NCBI GenBank assembly: GCA_023678885.1
Contig: CM043012.1
Span: forward strand, 17,458,036 to 17,522,035
Reading direction: 5' to 3'
From: Pogostemon cablin
Taxonomy: Eukaryota > Streptophyta > Magnoliopsida > Lamiales > Lamiaceae
DNA length: 64,000 bases
Numbering within the stretch: position 1 is the stretch's first letter; each line of letters starts with the position of its first letter. The translations under genes were made by a program, and so were the position numbers. Positions 1-10,999 of this stretch are shown piece by piece. The notes under the pieces are model-generated. The model had not been told where the DNA came from. It saw nothing but the letters and a program-made list of their open reading frames with translations, and made no database searches.

Positions 1-1375
1 TTAGCAAAAGCTAGAAAATTATAAATTTTTCCATTTTTTCAATATAAAAAGATTGTTGGAGAGGATATGTATCTGTCACAACTATACCATTTTGCAAATT
101 ATAATTTCTTTCTAAAATAGAAATATAATTTTTTACATAGGTATTCATAAACCATACTGGAAAAGGTATTAACATATTTTTTTCTTCACAAGTTTTATAA
201 AACTCATCTTGAAAATTTATAATTTCATTTTGAGTAAAATTCTCAAAAACCCATTTTCTAAAAGGTGTATAATCTTGACTTTTAAATTCTTCAGAAATGA
301 TTTTTCTGGCTGAAGAACCAGGATTGAAATTTATTTTTTCATATAAATCCATAAATTAAATTTTAAAATCCATTTCCGACATTGTCGGTTTTGATTCATC
401 TGTATTACGAGTATTTGCTTCTCTGATAATATTATTCCTGTTAATATATAATTTTTCTGTAACAGGAGTAAATATTTCAGAATTGGTATCTTCTCTTATC
501 TGAGAAGTTGAAGATCGTGGCAATTCTACTTTGTAATCTATTGGAGAAATATAATTTCTCATTGAATTATATCTTTGGAGAAACTTATTATTCTCAAATC
601 GTATATTAAATGTTCCATCAGTATTCTGAAAAATATCAGAAATATTATTCTGATTTTGTACCTATGTTTGTACAGGAACTGCTTGTTCAATAATCCAATT
701 TTCTGGAAAGTCAATTTCTTCCCATTTAATAGGTCTTCTAGTCGTAATATTAGACCTACTAAAATTAGTTTCAATTATTATTGTCTCATTTTTCATTTTA
801 TCAATACGTTTACACTGAGGATTCAGTGTATACAATGGTTTATAATATATTCTGTAACAGATACATATAAATTCTGTTCCAGGAATATAATTATAACCAT
901 GTATTTTAACATTTAATGTTAAAGCATCAAGTATATTGACATCAGATAAAGACAATTGTAAATTAGGATAGACATTAAAATAAACTGGTCCATTGGCTAA
1001 GCTGGATTGTATAATACTCATTAAAGATTGTTTCCAATTCAAATTTCTACCATATCTTAAAGCTGCTATAAAGCTTTCTGGTAATCATTTTAAAGGTTTA
1101 AATGCAATTTGCACTAATCCTATATGAAGAAATTTATAAGTATTGCTATAAGCACCTACATCCTTTTCGGATAGTAATCTAATTACCATATCATTACTAT
1201 CTAATGAAATAGATTCTTTAGTAGTTTTGACTACTTGCTGTAAACCTATTTTTTTAGTACATAATTGATATATTAATCTAAGTTCTATCTTAGGGATAAT
1301 CCACTTATTAAGCAGATCTTAATTCTCTAGAATATCATATTCCTCATTTCTAATATAACTAATAATGATAATTAT
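1..1375 (-). pseudogene. Decayed endogenous pararetrovirus-type movement protein region
   Basis: The minus strand reads in a single frame from about 1375 to the left edge of the window and is broken by in-frame stops at 1319-1321 (TAA), 1085-1087 (TGA), about 659-661 (TAG) and 356-358 (TAA). The reading between the stops resembles the viral movement protein superfamily of Caulimoviridae and their integrated plant copies. Visible motifs are SEKDVGAYSNTYKFLHIGLV near 1100-1170 and NGPVYFNVYPNLQLSLSD near 930-990. The last part (11-352) is a charged, Phe-rich segment that often follows this domain in integrated copies, and it continues past the window edge. Each stop is one transition from a sense codon (TGG, CAG or CAA type), which fits decay of a silent, methylated copy. 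No reverse transcriptase is in view. The family call is from motif memory, and the exact virus genus is not determinable. Confidence 0.72.
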
Positions 1376-1832
1376 AACTAATAATTAATAATAATAATAA
1401 TATTAATAAATAATAATAATAAATAAGGGGTAAATATATTATTTTATTTATTATCTCATTTGTTAATACTTAATAAGAAACATAAAATACCTAGTTATCA
1501 ACAATCCCATTTTTCCATAATATCAAACAACAATACAATTAATCACAAGTCAAATAAATCACATTATACACAATACATCTATATCCCATACCCACTGTCA
1601 AACTACCTCTAAGAATATTTATATAAAAAATATAATAATACCTGTAAAAATAATCATTCTTTCATTTACGTTGAAAATTATTGACTCTTAAGTTGTCACA
1701 GGTAAATTAAATTGAGGAATGCAGTTTAACATAAGAAACAAAGTTTGAGAGAATCAATAATTAGTAACAGAGGGATAACACATATAGATACACAAATGGA
1801 ATCAGATCAAAATACACAAACTTCAAAGCTTC
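1376..1832. other. AT-rich spacer between viral relic and PSBX
   Basis: This stretch starts with an AAT/ATA-rich low-complexity run (about 1375-1425) and continues as AT-rich unique sequence. It includes the 3' flank of the minus-strand PSBX gene. I see no coding signal or RNA gene. Confidence 0.6.
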
Positions 1833-2177
1833 TCAGCTCCGCTTAACCGGATCGAAGTTGGCCACACCGATCACCGCGCCGACGATGGCCACCGCCACAA
1901 CGCCGCCGGCCGCGATGCTTAACAAGAAGTTCTTCAGCGACGGCGACACTGCCGCCTCCGCCACGTCGGGTACGACCATGGAAGCGGTCAATGCGGCCGC
2001 CGTCAATCCAGCCACAGCCTTCTCCTTCAAGGAAGCCCTCACCTGGAACTTCCCAACGGGCTTCGCAGCCACCGTCTCCCCCGATTTGAGCGGCAGCGGC
2101 CGGATGAAGGCGTCGGCGGTGGGTGGCTTGGCGCGAGGCAATGGCAACACCATTGATACTGCTGCAGTGGAGGCCAT
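1833..2177 (-). CDS. PSBX: Photosystem II reaction center protein X, chloroplastic
   Basis: Complete single-exon ORF of 114 codons starting at ATG 2175-2177 in a good plant context (ACAATGGCC) and ending at TGA 1833-1835. PsbX is a small one-helix subunit of photosystem II in the thylakoid membrane, near cytochrome b559. Residues about 1-50 are Ser/Ala/Pro-rich with basic residues, typical of a stromal transit peptide. Residues about 51-75 (RASLKEKAVAGLTAAALTAS, then ending AEA) form the second, thylakoid-type targeting part with an AxA-like cleavage site. The predicted mature protein is about 39 residues, begins AVSPSLKNFL, has one hydrophobic helix and ends NFDPVKRS, matching the conserved PsbX C-terminus. 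Length fits the nuclear-encoded plant family. Its GC content is far above its surroundings, as usual for a transit-peptide gene. Nothing appears broken. Confidence 0.96.
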   Translation of the reverse strand: MASTAAVSMVLPLPRAKPPTADAFIRPLPLKSGETVAAKPVGKFQVRASLKEKAVAGLTAAALTASMVVPDVAEAAVSPSLKNFLLSIAAGGVVAVAIVGAVIGVANFDPVKRS

Positions 2178-2380
2178 TGTTGTGGTGGGTGGGTTTCAGA
2201 GAGAAGTTGTTTGGTGTTGTAGTGAGAGGGGGATTGGGGGGTGAGTATTTTTGAGAGGAGATATCAGGAATTAGGGATTTTCAATTCGACCAATGAGAGG
2301 TCGAGAATTGAGAGGATCTCATGGGTTGTCCCACGTGGCACCTTCTTCAATGGGTTTTCTTGGATAAGCTTATCCCTATT
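2178..2380 (-). promoter_or_regulatory. PSBX upstream region with G-box and I-box
   Basis: Upstream of the PSBX start is a G-box (CACGTG, 2332-2337, within CCACGTGGCA). A palindromic I-box-like GGATAAGCTTATCC lies at 2362-2375. Together these form a light-responsive module common in photosynthesis gene promoters. The spacing, about 155 and 185 bases before the ATG, is typical. The transcription start cannot be placed from sequence alone. Confidence 0.6.
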
Positions 2381-2548
2381 GTCATTGCATTTTAATCAAT
2401 CTTATTCTTGTATCCTTATTTCAATTCCAATTTTCTCGACTTATGGTTTATAATCAAGGCAAAACCTGCTCCCTCATATTCAATTTTATCATTTGACATG
2501 TCTAATATTCATTTAAAAAAAAAAAAGAGAAAGGACACGTATAATTAA

Positions 2549-2802
2549 TACTCCTCCGTCACATTCTTATGATTACGTTTGATTTTTGCACGTGGATTAA
2601 TGAATATAGTATTTTAATGTGTATTGAGGTAAGAGAAATAATATTTTAATGTAAAGTAGGTAGGTGTATTAGTATGATGTGTGAGTCCATGGAGAGAGAA
2701 ATAATTAATTTGTGTGAATCTTATGCTAAAAAAGGGAAATGTAACCATTAGAATGAGACGCCCAAAAAGGAATTATGTAATAGGATGGGACGGAGGGAGT
2801 TC
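2549..2802. mobile_element. Stowaway-like MITE
   Basis: About 250 bp bounded by TA with inverted ends CTCCTCCGTC (2551-2560) and GGGACGGAGGGAGT (about 2787-2800), the plant Stowaway-type signature. Non-coding. Its internal sequence closely matches, in reverse complement, the split MITE at 14978-15134 plus 18721-18822. Confidence 0.78.
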
Positions 2803-2975
2803 TCCTATATAACAACAACCCAATATGCATAAGATGATACATTCTCTTGTGAGACGAGTTGTTGTGAGACGGTCGACTTATTACTAAAGTGTGAGACAAT
2901 CAACTTATTACAAAAGTATATCAAGACGAATGGTAAAATATATTTATTTGTAGTTAAAGTAGGTAAATAATTAAT

Positions 2976-3193
2976 TACTTCCTCCATCCGGATTCAAGAG
3001 TGACATTTGCTTTGGGGATGGAGATTAAGGAGTATTCTTATTTAATAAGTAATGGGTAGTTGTAATAGTGGAGGTGTGAGTCCCATTTTTTAGTTGTATT
3101 AGTGGGTGTTTGCGGATAAAAAAGGAAATAAGACCCTTGGGGGCGGACGCTAAAATGAAAAAATTATACCCTTGAAAGCGGATGGAGGGAGTA
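2976..3193. mobile_element. Stowaway-like MITE, second subfamily
   Basis: About 214 bp between TA dinucleotides, with ends CTTCCTCCATCC and GGATGGAGGGAG. The body (for example GACCCTTGGGGGCGGACGC) is the reverse complement of the MITE at 36359-36573, so these are two copies of one family in opposite orientation. Confidence 0.8.
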
Positions 3194-3510
3194 TATTATA
3201 ACACTTTATAAATCATACTTTAATGCATCGTTCATCATAATTTATAAAATATACTTTAACAATTAATAAGCACACTTTTTGATCTGATGTATATCAGTTT
3301 AATATTTTTCGAATATATATATTTCTCTAATTTCTATCATTAAACCACGAATGAGTTCTGATATTTTTTGGAAACAGGCCTATTTTTGTCGCGCGGATCT
3401 CTCTCATATTACTTTCATTCTTTTTTATTATATTTTAAGAGATGTTTATGTTATTTGGAAATTTTGATATACATTGTGTAGTCTTCTATGTTTGTTTGAG
3501 ACAGCAATGT
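3194..3510. other. Non-coding AT-rich spacer
   Basis: No ORF, repeat or RNA gene recognised between the MITE and the tandem duplication that follows. Confidence 0.5.
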
Positions 3511-4036
3511 TAATTTTATGTTGAATGCTTCATACTAATGTTATTTATTGTTTGTTTGTGCTGAATCACAGGTATTCCATGAAGGATTTGTCAGGTATTC
3601 CTGATACATTCTTTAGCCCAATTTGATTTTTTTAATCTTCCACACTATTTTATATGTTTGTTAGTTTGTTCTGTTTTTCAATTTTTCTTGAATTTAAATG
3701 GAGGTACTTTTTCTTTGCTGAGTAGATTTCAGAATTGTATCACTTTGTTTTACTTATATCCCTGCTTTGCTTTAATTTTATGTTGAATGGTTCATACTAA
3801 TGTTATTTATTGTTTGTTTGTGCTGAATCACAGGTATTCCATGGAGGATTTGTCAGGTATTCCTGATACATTCTTTAGCCCAATTTGATTTTTTTAATCT
3901 TCCACACTATTTTATATGTTTGTTAGTTTGTTCTGTTTTTCAATTTTTCTTGAATTTAAATGGAGGTATTTTTTTTCTTTGCTGAGTAGATTTCAGAATT
4001 GTATCACTTTGTTTTACTTATATCCCTGCTTTGCTT
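3511..4036. repeat. 262-bp tandem duplication with exon-like core
   Basis: Two near-identical direct copies, 3511-3772 and 3773-4036, have a period of 262 bp. Each contains an intron-acceptor-like CACAG followed by a short exon-like segment, with GGTATTCC repeated. A partial third copy, from about the TTCTTG[G/A]ATTTAAATGG motif to the CGCTTTGCT motif, lies at 4709-4807, about 0.7 kb downstream. Confidence 0.85.
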
Positions 4037-5990
4037 CTGAGTCTTTGTTTTACTCTTAAAAATAATACCAATAAATAAAGTCTTCCTTAAGCTAAATTTG
4101 ATTTGTATATTTGATAGAAGAAAGCTAGAAGTCTATAATTGAATATGTATGGAAGGATTTATAGGATATTTCTTGCATGTTCTATGTTCCCAACATAGTA
4201 ATTAAGCCTCTGGTGTGGTAAAGAATATAATTATAAGTGATGGCCAGTGTAAAAACAGTAAAAAGATACCAAATAATATTTAATATATTAGGATACAGAA
4301 GTAGTTACTAAGGAGATTTTTCTGCACAGGCAAATTAGTCTTCTTACTATCACCATCAGGTCTAAGATTCTTGAGCTGATAATTTCCATGAAACACCTTT
4401 TCAGATGCATGACATTCACACTACTTATCAAATGAAGTGTTAGATCAGTGCTCAATATGGCATTAAAAAAAATATTTCAATAACATAAATATGTACCTGA
4501 ATCGGCTCTTTAGTAAAAGGATCAAGGTCACCTCGAGCTATGCCTATAGCTACATGTTGGGACATTGATGTAATCATGGTTAAGGCATCTTTCCAAAAAG
4601 CAAAGAGGACATTTGGTTGTATAGAGAAATTAAAAAATTGAGCCAATCTAAATCAAAAGGATATTGACCTAAGAAGTCTAAATCTTCATCAGTAAAAGGA
4701 TATGGTATTTTCTTGGATTTAAATGGGGGGTATTTTTGTCTTTGCTGAGTACATTTCAGAATTGTATCAATTTGTTTTACTTATATCCTCGCTTTGCTCT
4801 GAGTTTTGAGTGAGAGAATACTAGATGATGTTATTTTATTCTGTTTTTTCAGATCAGTTGATGCTCATACAACATCATCGAAAGGAAACGAGTACATCTA
4901 TCACAGTTCATTATTTATATAACCCGTGCTATTATAATAAAATATTTATTATTTTGACAGTTATTTAGTATTTCTTTTTGTGTATCAAATGATCCAAATC
5001 ATTAATACCACACATTGTTTTCTTGGTATCTTTATATATATATAATAGCACCTATTATACCACCATGGAAGATCTGCTAAGCCATGTTCTTTATACTAGG
5101 CTGTGTTGGGAGATAGGGAATGAAGGACATATACTAATACAGATCCGCTGGCAACTCCCAAGGTTAGTTACAGTCTTTCATCGCCAACTTAAATCTTGAT
5201 TGATGTTTCTCTTTCTCTTCTTTATCTTCCTTAAGGTATTAGGTATGTGCATGTGTATGTATTGTCAGTGCACTTGAAAGGATTGACGCTGGGGTTTTGT
5301 TCCTATAAATTGATTATATAGTGTGAATCTCAGCCTATATTCTGAAATTGATTATATAGTTTCTTTGAATAGTGCATGTGGAAATAATTTAGTTTTCAAT
5401 GACTTGAACAAATAAGTTTATAAGACTCCTTATGTTTTATTACTATTGTGTCTCATCTTCGTTTATGGTCAGGTACGATACATATAATCACATGATTTTC
5501 TCATTCTGATTGAACTTTAAGGAATGAAAGGAACGACACACATTTAAATCATTAAATGTGGATGTGATGTTTTCTCTTTGTTATATAGTATGACAATCCA
5601 GGCTTTTAACAAAAACAAGGTTAGGTTACTTTCACTCGCTGAAGAAGAAGTTTTGGGTGAAGGTGATGAGATTTAGTTTTGTATTTATAGTGTGATAATA
5701 ATAGCCTTTTATAACTAGGGAAGCTTTGCATTGGGAGAGGTATGCACTTGCTTGGAGATAATTCATATTGTTAATTTTACATAATTCATTAGCTGGATGA
5801 CTCATGTAATGTATGCGATTTTTACTTATATAGCTTAATTGTAATTTTTCAAAATATTTTGGATGTATGCAATTTTTACTTATATAGCTTAATTGTAATT
5901 TTTTCAAATTTTTTTACATATTCATGTGAATAACCTATTTGGTTCTAAACTCAAAATAACATTTTAAGTAGCATTTTTTTGTTTTGGATG
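4037..5990. other. Intron-like AT-rich DNA, left part of gene-fragment mosaic
   Basis: Long T-rich stretches with scattered acceptor and donor motifs resemble plant intron sequence. There are short exon-like pieces near 4858-4905 and 5100-5161 (ending CCCAAG then GTTAGT) that I cannot assign. A partial copy of the upstream tandem repeat lies at 4709-4807 and a 53-bp duplication at 5810-5912. No open gene. Confidence 0.45.
5810..5912. repeat. 53-bp tandem duplication
   Basis: The motif TTTTTACTTATATAGCTTAA with its flanks occurs twice in direct orientation about 53 bp apart, with little divergence. Confidence 0.75.
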
Positions 5991-5994
5991 TCAG

Positions 5995-6265
5995 GATTTT
6001 AGGTGGTTCCTTGGGTAGGGAGGCTGCAACAGGGCAAGGTTGTATTTGCAATTGAAGCATTACTTGCTGAGCTTGGAAAAGAAATAAAGGATTTAACACT
6101 TGCCATTAAGATATTATTCTATTTAAAATATTTTATCATTTTCTTTAAATCTACACAAATTTTATAAAAATGAACATTGAATGGTCGCAGGGTTTTGAAA
6201 ATGTAGGATCATGGGCTGCAAGGCTCTTATGCGAAAGAGGCAACAAAATTGTTGTAATTAGTTAT
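5995..6265 (+). pseudogene. Glutamate dehydrogenase gene fragment (two exon pieces)
   Basis: Piece one, 5995-6110, follows an AG acceptor and reads LGGSLGREAATGQG. A one-base shift then continues into a segment close to VVFAIEALLAELGKEIKDLT. Piece two, 6191-6262, follows another AG acceptor and reads GFENVGSWAARLLCERGNKI, matching the Rossmann GFGNVGSWAA motif of plant NAD(H)-dependent glutamate dehydrogenase, with the second motif Gly changed to Glu. The pieces flank a retained intron of about 80 bp whose donor GT has become AT. The frameshift, damaged donor and missing rest of the enzyme make this a non-functional copied fragment. Intron retention argues for DNA-level capture rather than retroposition. 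Confidence 0.82.
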
Positions 6266-6347
6266 AGGAGTATAAGTTTTCTCATGTTTTTGAAAATTAC
6301 TTACTGACATTAAAAGGAACTATCAACTTATTTTTTTATGTATATAG

Positions 6348-6437
6348 GTGTTTGGAGAGATTACTAAATGTCTGGACACACTCACTAGGATAAATGAAGC
6401 CTACATGGATGAAAAAAAAAACTTATAAAAATATCAG
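6348..6437 (+). pseudogene. Cyclophilin (CYP59-type) exon fragment
   Basis: A single exon-like piece follows an AG acceptor and ends before GTTAG. It reads VFGEITKCLDTLTRINEAYM, then DEK, an A-run, and a frame-shifted YKNIR. In plant CYP59-type peptidyl-prolyl isomerases the end of the cyclophilin domain is close to VFGEVAEG..TLTRINEAYVDEK..PYKNIRI, so the exon and its boundary fit that gene. The A-run (6412-6421) shifts the frame. Only this exon is present, about 90 bp after the glutamate dehydrogenase piece, with no shared pathway, so it is a captured fragment. Confidence 0.72.
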
Positions 6438-6715
6438 GTTAGATATCCTTACGAATGCAACCAGCTTTATTATTCAGTTCTTAGTAATTAGTATAGATTT
6501 GAGTTCTTTCTCTTCAAACTATTTTATCTATACAGGATCAAACACTCTTATTTATTTTAACTGTTATTTTCAATCTTATCCTGGCTAAAGCATCATTTAG
6601 TGTGGTCTATGCTTATTGCTTACTATCCATATCTGATTTCTCTAAGATGTGTGTAAATGATGATGACTCCTGCTTCAGAAATTTTAAAGTTTCAGCCTAG
6701 ATGTGCAACTTTTTG

Positions 6716-6850
6716 CAGAAACTGGTGGATATGTTCTTATTTTGTAAGAGTTAGATTATTGGGGACAAAGGAACATGCTCCTATATAAATGACAGTCAGT
6801 GATAGCCATCAATATCTTGGATATCTTTCACAATGGTTGCCAGTTGTTCA
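6716..6850 (+). pseudogene. Exon-like fragment of unknown origin
   Basis: Between a TTTTTGCAG acceptor (about 6711-6719) and a donor-like GTATAT (about 6852) lies a non-T-rich segment with low-quality reading in all frames. One frame gives TVSDSHQYLGYLSQWLPVVQ. I do not recognise it. Composition and splice-like borders match the neighbouring captured exons. Confidence 0.35.
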
Positions 6851-6923
6851 GGTATATTTCTTCAATGTTTATAGTTAGTTACATGTTTTTCTGTCCATTT
6901 GATTCAAATGCTTATTTTTGCAG

Positions 6924-7127
6924 ACACAGCTAACTGAATTTATGACCTATGAAGGGCAAGATATGTATACTGGTTAGAAAAAAATAGGATTTCCAGCCAT
7001 TTCCCAATAAGGTATGGCACCTTCGCGTGAACATCGATGACGGGAATGGTCTAATGTTGAGAGCGATCCATAGATATTTGCCAAAAACTTTTGCAAAGAC
7101 ATGGGCATTGAAGATCCTGAAGTTTGT
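6924..7127 (+). pseudogene. SNF5/INI1-type (BSH) chromatin remodeller exon fragment
   Basis: This piece starts after a TTTTTGCAG acceptor and ends before GTAAGC. Early residues read TQLTEFMTYEGQDMYTG. After stops and shifts the end reads FAKNFCKDMGIEDPEVC, preceded by WSNVESDP in the same frame. This matches the plant SWI/SNF subunit BSH (SNF5/INI1 family), whose core runs YEGQDM..TGEK, LRVN, W..NN.ESDP, FCKDMGIEDPEV. The middle (6975-7060) keeps LRVN but is frame-broken. SNF5 proteins are core subunits of nuclear remodelling complexes; this copy lacks the rest of the domain and cannot act as one. It is another fragment in the same orientation as the upstream pieces. Confidence 0.75.
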
Positions 7128-8690
7128 GTAAGCACTTTGAACATAATTTTATTAGTAAATGTAGCATGCTTTAACTTGGATTTTTTTCCATATATGTGTG
7201 TATATATGTATGTTTTACTTGGATATTTTTTCTCTCCATATATTAGTTTTAGTTTTATTATTGCAGATGGGCAGGATAAGAGTGGTCCTCAAGCTATTTT
7301 TCAAAACATTATTCTTTTTTGTTAAATAAATATTCCGCACCTTAGATTTGCTTTTCACCTATAAACCCAATACCTAGAATTATTTTTTGAATGGTTGAGG
7401 ATGCATGTCTTATGTTTTAGGCTCTAATGCTGATTTTGTATGTTTAGTTCACGAGTGTTTTTGCAAACATGTATGTAGTGTACAATCCTTCCCCAAATAA
7501 ATAATATTTATGGAGTGATCATTTATGGAGCAGGAAAACTTGGTTAAGTATTGAGATCTTGAAACTAAATAATATTTGAATTTAAAATTTTGTAACAGGT
7601 TATGAGGTTATGTTTAGGAAGTGATAGTTACTTGAATCTTTATGTTTCTTTCTAAGTAGTATTGCTCTTTATTGGATCTATTTTTCAATGGTAAAAAAGA
7701 TGATTGGTCTTAGACTATCTTTTGAGCGCTTGAGTCGACATATCTATAAAAGCCTTTATTTTTTTTACAGTGTTAATTGAAATAATTTTGAGGATCAATC
7801 TTACATGTCAAAAGGCTAATGTTGATGTTGTGATTACATGAAGTTAAAGTATTCATCTTCGTGGGATTGAAGCTATTTTTTAAACAACTTATTTCACAAA
7901 AGATACTACAATAATGATATTACATGAAGTCAACTTGCATATTAATCTTTTTGGTGTGATGAAATATGGAGTCGGTACTTTAGGTTTATGTAGTTGAAAT
8001 GGAAGTCACTTATATTCAAGGAATGGTTTGATAATTTCTCTATGTTTGATATGCTATTATGCCATTTCCATTCAATTAGTATGAATTTGACCTCTTCAAT
8101 GAAGATTATATTTATTAATAAATATGAATTATAGGGTTTGATAATTTCTCTTTTTTATTCAAAATTTATATGTAAAACGATGAATATGTTTGATGCCTTA
8201 GCCCATATTAAAATAATATAATTTTTTTAACTTTTCATGATCATGAATTATTCCATCCTTAATCATTCTAATTTTTTTTTCTTTTCTCAAGGGTACTCAT
8301 TCCAATGGTGTGTATACGTGAATGTATATGTGCATTGTGTATATTGTATATGCAGACATAATAGAGTCCAATTTCTTCTTGCAAATTTCATGTTCTATCT
8401 GTACATTTTGAATGTTTTGTTTCTAAGTTTTCAATTAGCTGTAAATATGACACTCATATTTTAATCTTGATATGAGAGCCTAATGCACTTCGTGTTTGAT
8501 GTGCAATTTTGTTTAAGTGCTAGGATTTTTTTATAGCACTACTAATCATTTATTCATGTATTGTCATTATTCATGTAGTTGCCATGCATCTGCATCATTC
8601 ACATTATCACCAAAACCAATTGGCGTACTCACGGGATTAGATTATTCTAATTGTATATGGAGTCTATGTTGTTTTTTAATTTATCTTCTA
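7128..8690. other. Intron-like spacer in gene-fragment mosaic
   Basis: T-rich non-coding DNA. A possible acceptor at 7263-7266 precedes a short segment reading DGQDKSGPQAIFQNI that I cannot assign. Otherwise no coding signal. Confidence 0.4.
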
Positions 8691-8691
8691 T

Positions 8692-8794
8692 TTATGATCT
8701 TAAGAAATCTCGAGGAGATTCCATGGGCTAAAGTTGGTTCTAAGTTTATTATGGAGTTTTTATGGACAAGTATAAGGCTACTGCCCACTTGAAG
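8692..8794 (+). pseudogene. Cytosolic glyceraldehyde-3-phosphate dehydrogenase exon fragment
   Basis: The reading RNLEEIPWAKVGSKF, then in a shifted frame YGVFMDKYKATAHLK, ends exactly at AAG before GTGATT. Plant GAPC has RNPEEIPWAKAG, then a VESTGVFTDK..AAAHLK segment, with an exon border after LK, so both sequence and splice site agree. The enzyme is the glycolytic dehydrogenase of the cytosol. Here only part of the NAD-binding domain remains, with a frameshift near 8748, so it is not functional. Same strand as the glutamate dehydrogenase, CYP59 and BSH pieces 1.5-2.7 kb upstream. Confidence 0.8.
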
Positions 8795-10999
8795 GTGATT
8801 GTTTCTTTTAATTTTTATCGTTTTCATTGCTTTATGCTGTGATATTTAAATTTTAAAGATTGTGGGTCTCTATATTTTTTAATGTTAAATAGATCATTCT
8901 GACACTAAGTTCCATAGTTTAATCTCCTCTTGCACATTTCCTGTTCCATATGTCCCATTGGAATGTTTTGTAAATGTGAAATATAGTTTGCCTCGGCCTT
9001 ATGATTGTTTTTTGTCGTGATGTATTAATTACCTATTTCCCTACTTTCATAAGATTAGAAAATAAAAATATACTTAGGCAGTGAACATGACTACAGGATT
9101 ATAATTTTGTTTTGTAGTAATTAATTATTTTTCTATTTTTTTGGCGCTGGACATTAATAAATCATGTCTGTTCAGTTTATCCAAGGCAAAGGTTAGTTTT
9201 GCAATTTTATATTTCACTGAATATCAAATGACCATCACTCCTCCTTTCATCAATGAATCAAAGGGATTAATTCAGTTTTATAAATAGTTATGTATTTTTC
9301 TAATATTATGTTAGTTTTTGTTTCTCAATGATCTCGGCTCTTCCATTTCGAATCTCTTCGTAAACATGTATTTTAATCTCTTTGCAACTGAGAGTCCAAA
9401 CTCAAACTTCAATTTAATCTGTCTATTCAAAATTCATATATACATAAAACAGAAACTATTGTTTTTACATACATAAAAGTCACAAGTTGAGTCAATATGT
9501 GCTGGTGGACAATATAATTTTATTGTAGAAAATGATGCTAAAGAACTTAGTGCACACTTGACACGTAAGTTAAATGAGAAAAAAATCTTTAAATTAAGTG
9601 GTAAATTTGGTAGATTTGGAAGGACTAATAGGGTTAAGAATTTAAAATAGCAACTGAATGATGATTTTTTTGTTGGTCCTCTAATTAGAAAATGCTCACA
9701 GTGGATCAAGTAATAGTGAGAGAACTTAATCGATTTTTTTCGTTCAATAATACGTGAGTGCTCAGATATTATGATGCATATTGTGGATCTGTTATGAGAT
9801 TATTATGGATTAATTTATTTATTCCTATCAATTATCTGTTCTGATATTATTATGGATTAGTTTATGCTAATCAGTGATCTATTTGTTATATATAGAAATA
9901 TATGTATTTAATTCATTACTATAATAAGAATTAGAATCCTTATAAATTTTACAAGTGAATATGTACATTAGACTTATATAAATTGATTCTATAAAATCCC
10001 AGTATACTTCAAAATTTTGGTAATGAGACCTAACCTGTACGAACTGAATTGAAAACTTACTCAATTTAATTTATAGATTTACATAATATATAATAATATT
10101 CTAATAACGTATAGATGACAATTGAATTTTTTATTACTTACATATATTTTATTTATTGTAGATTTGGTGGGCTTTTCCCAAATTGCCATAAGCAATTACA
10201 AAGTAGCAGCAGATTAGTTGTTGCTATAGCAGCAGATTAGTTGTCTCCAAAGTAGCAGTAGATAATTTATTAAAGCAGTAGCAGATTGTCAAAAGGTATT
10301 GCCTTCAAAAAATCCTATTTATTATGCCTAAAAATATGGAAAAAAATAGTATTGAATGATTCTCTACTGTATAAATCTTTCAGGCTGCAACCATTTTTTT
10401 TTTTTATCGTTACAAGTTGTGATGAAGTTATTATGAGTCTGGTTTATAGATTTTTTTGTACTCTTTTGCCTTATAAGTTATACTAATGATAAGTTATCAT
10501 GTGACCCATATAAGATATTGTCCTGGGGTCGAGATTACTTTGAAGAATTTACATTCATTGAAGTAAGTTTGAAATTGTTCCTTTAAATTACTTTAAGATG
10601 CCACACTTTTATTTTTAGCTTGTGGTTATATTTATATCCCAAAGGATGAGTGGCATATATTTAGGAAAAGTTAGTTTATTACAATATTTTAATTAATTTA
10701 AATTTTATAATTATGTGATCAATAAAAGAGGAGAGAGTGTGTTAACATTATTAATTTAATTTTTTTTTACATTAATAATGTTTTCTTGAATGGGGTTACT
10801 CTGCATTGAATTCAGTAGCAACTACACCACGTGAAGCAAAAATAGAATAGTCACAGTCAATTCAGAATCTTCCTCATCAACAAAGATGTATATAAAATCC
10901 ACACTCCAGTCCCAACCCAATATGGTTTGTATTGAGCTTTTCCATAATTTCTCTTTTTCAACTTATTGTGTATTTGAATAGGTTTGATCATTCTTACAG
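8795..10999. other. Non-coding AT-rich spacer with short AGCAG repeats
   Basis: Mostly intron-like T-rich sequence. At 10204-10287 a short degenerate repeat of AGCAGATTAGTTG / AGTAGCAGCAG occurs four to five times. The open frames here are short and compositionally biased, and I support none of them. Confidence 0.45.

Noticed and set aside
575..916. Plus-strand ORF of 113 codons
   Set aside because: It is antisense to the movement-protein frame and shows no protein-like pattern.
1858..2244. Plus-strand ORF across PSBX
   Set aside because: Shadow of the PSBX coding strand, caused by its high GC content.
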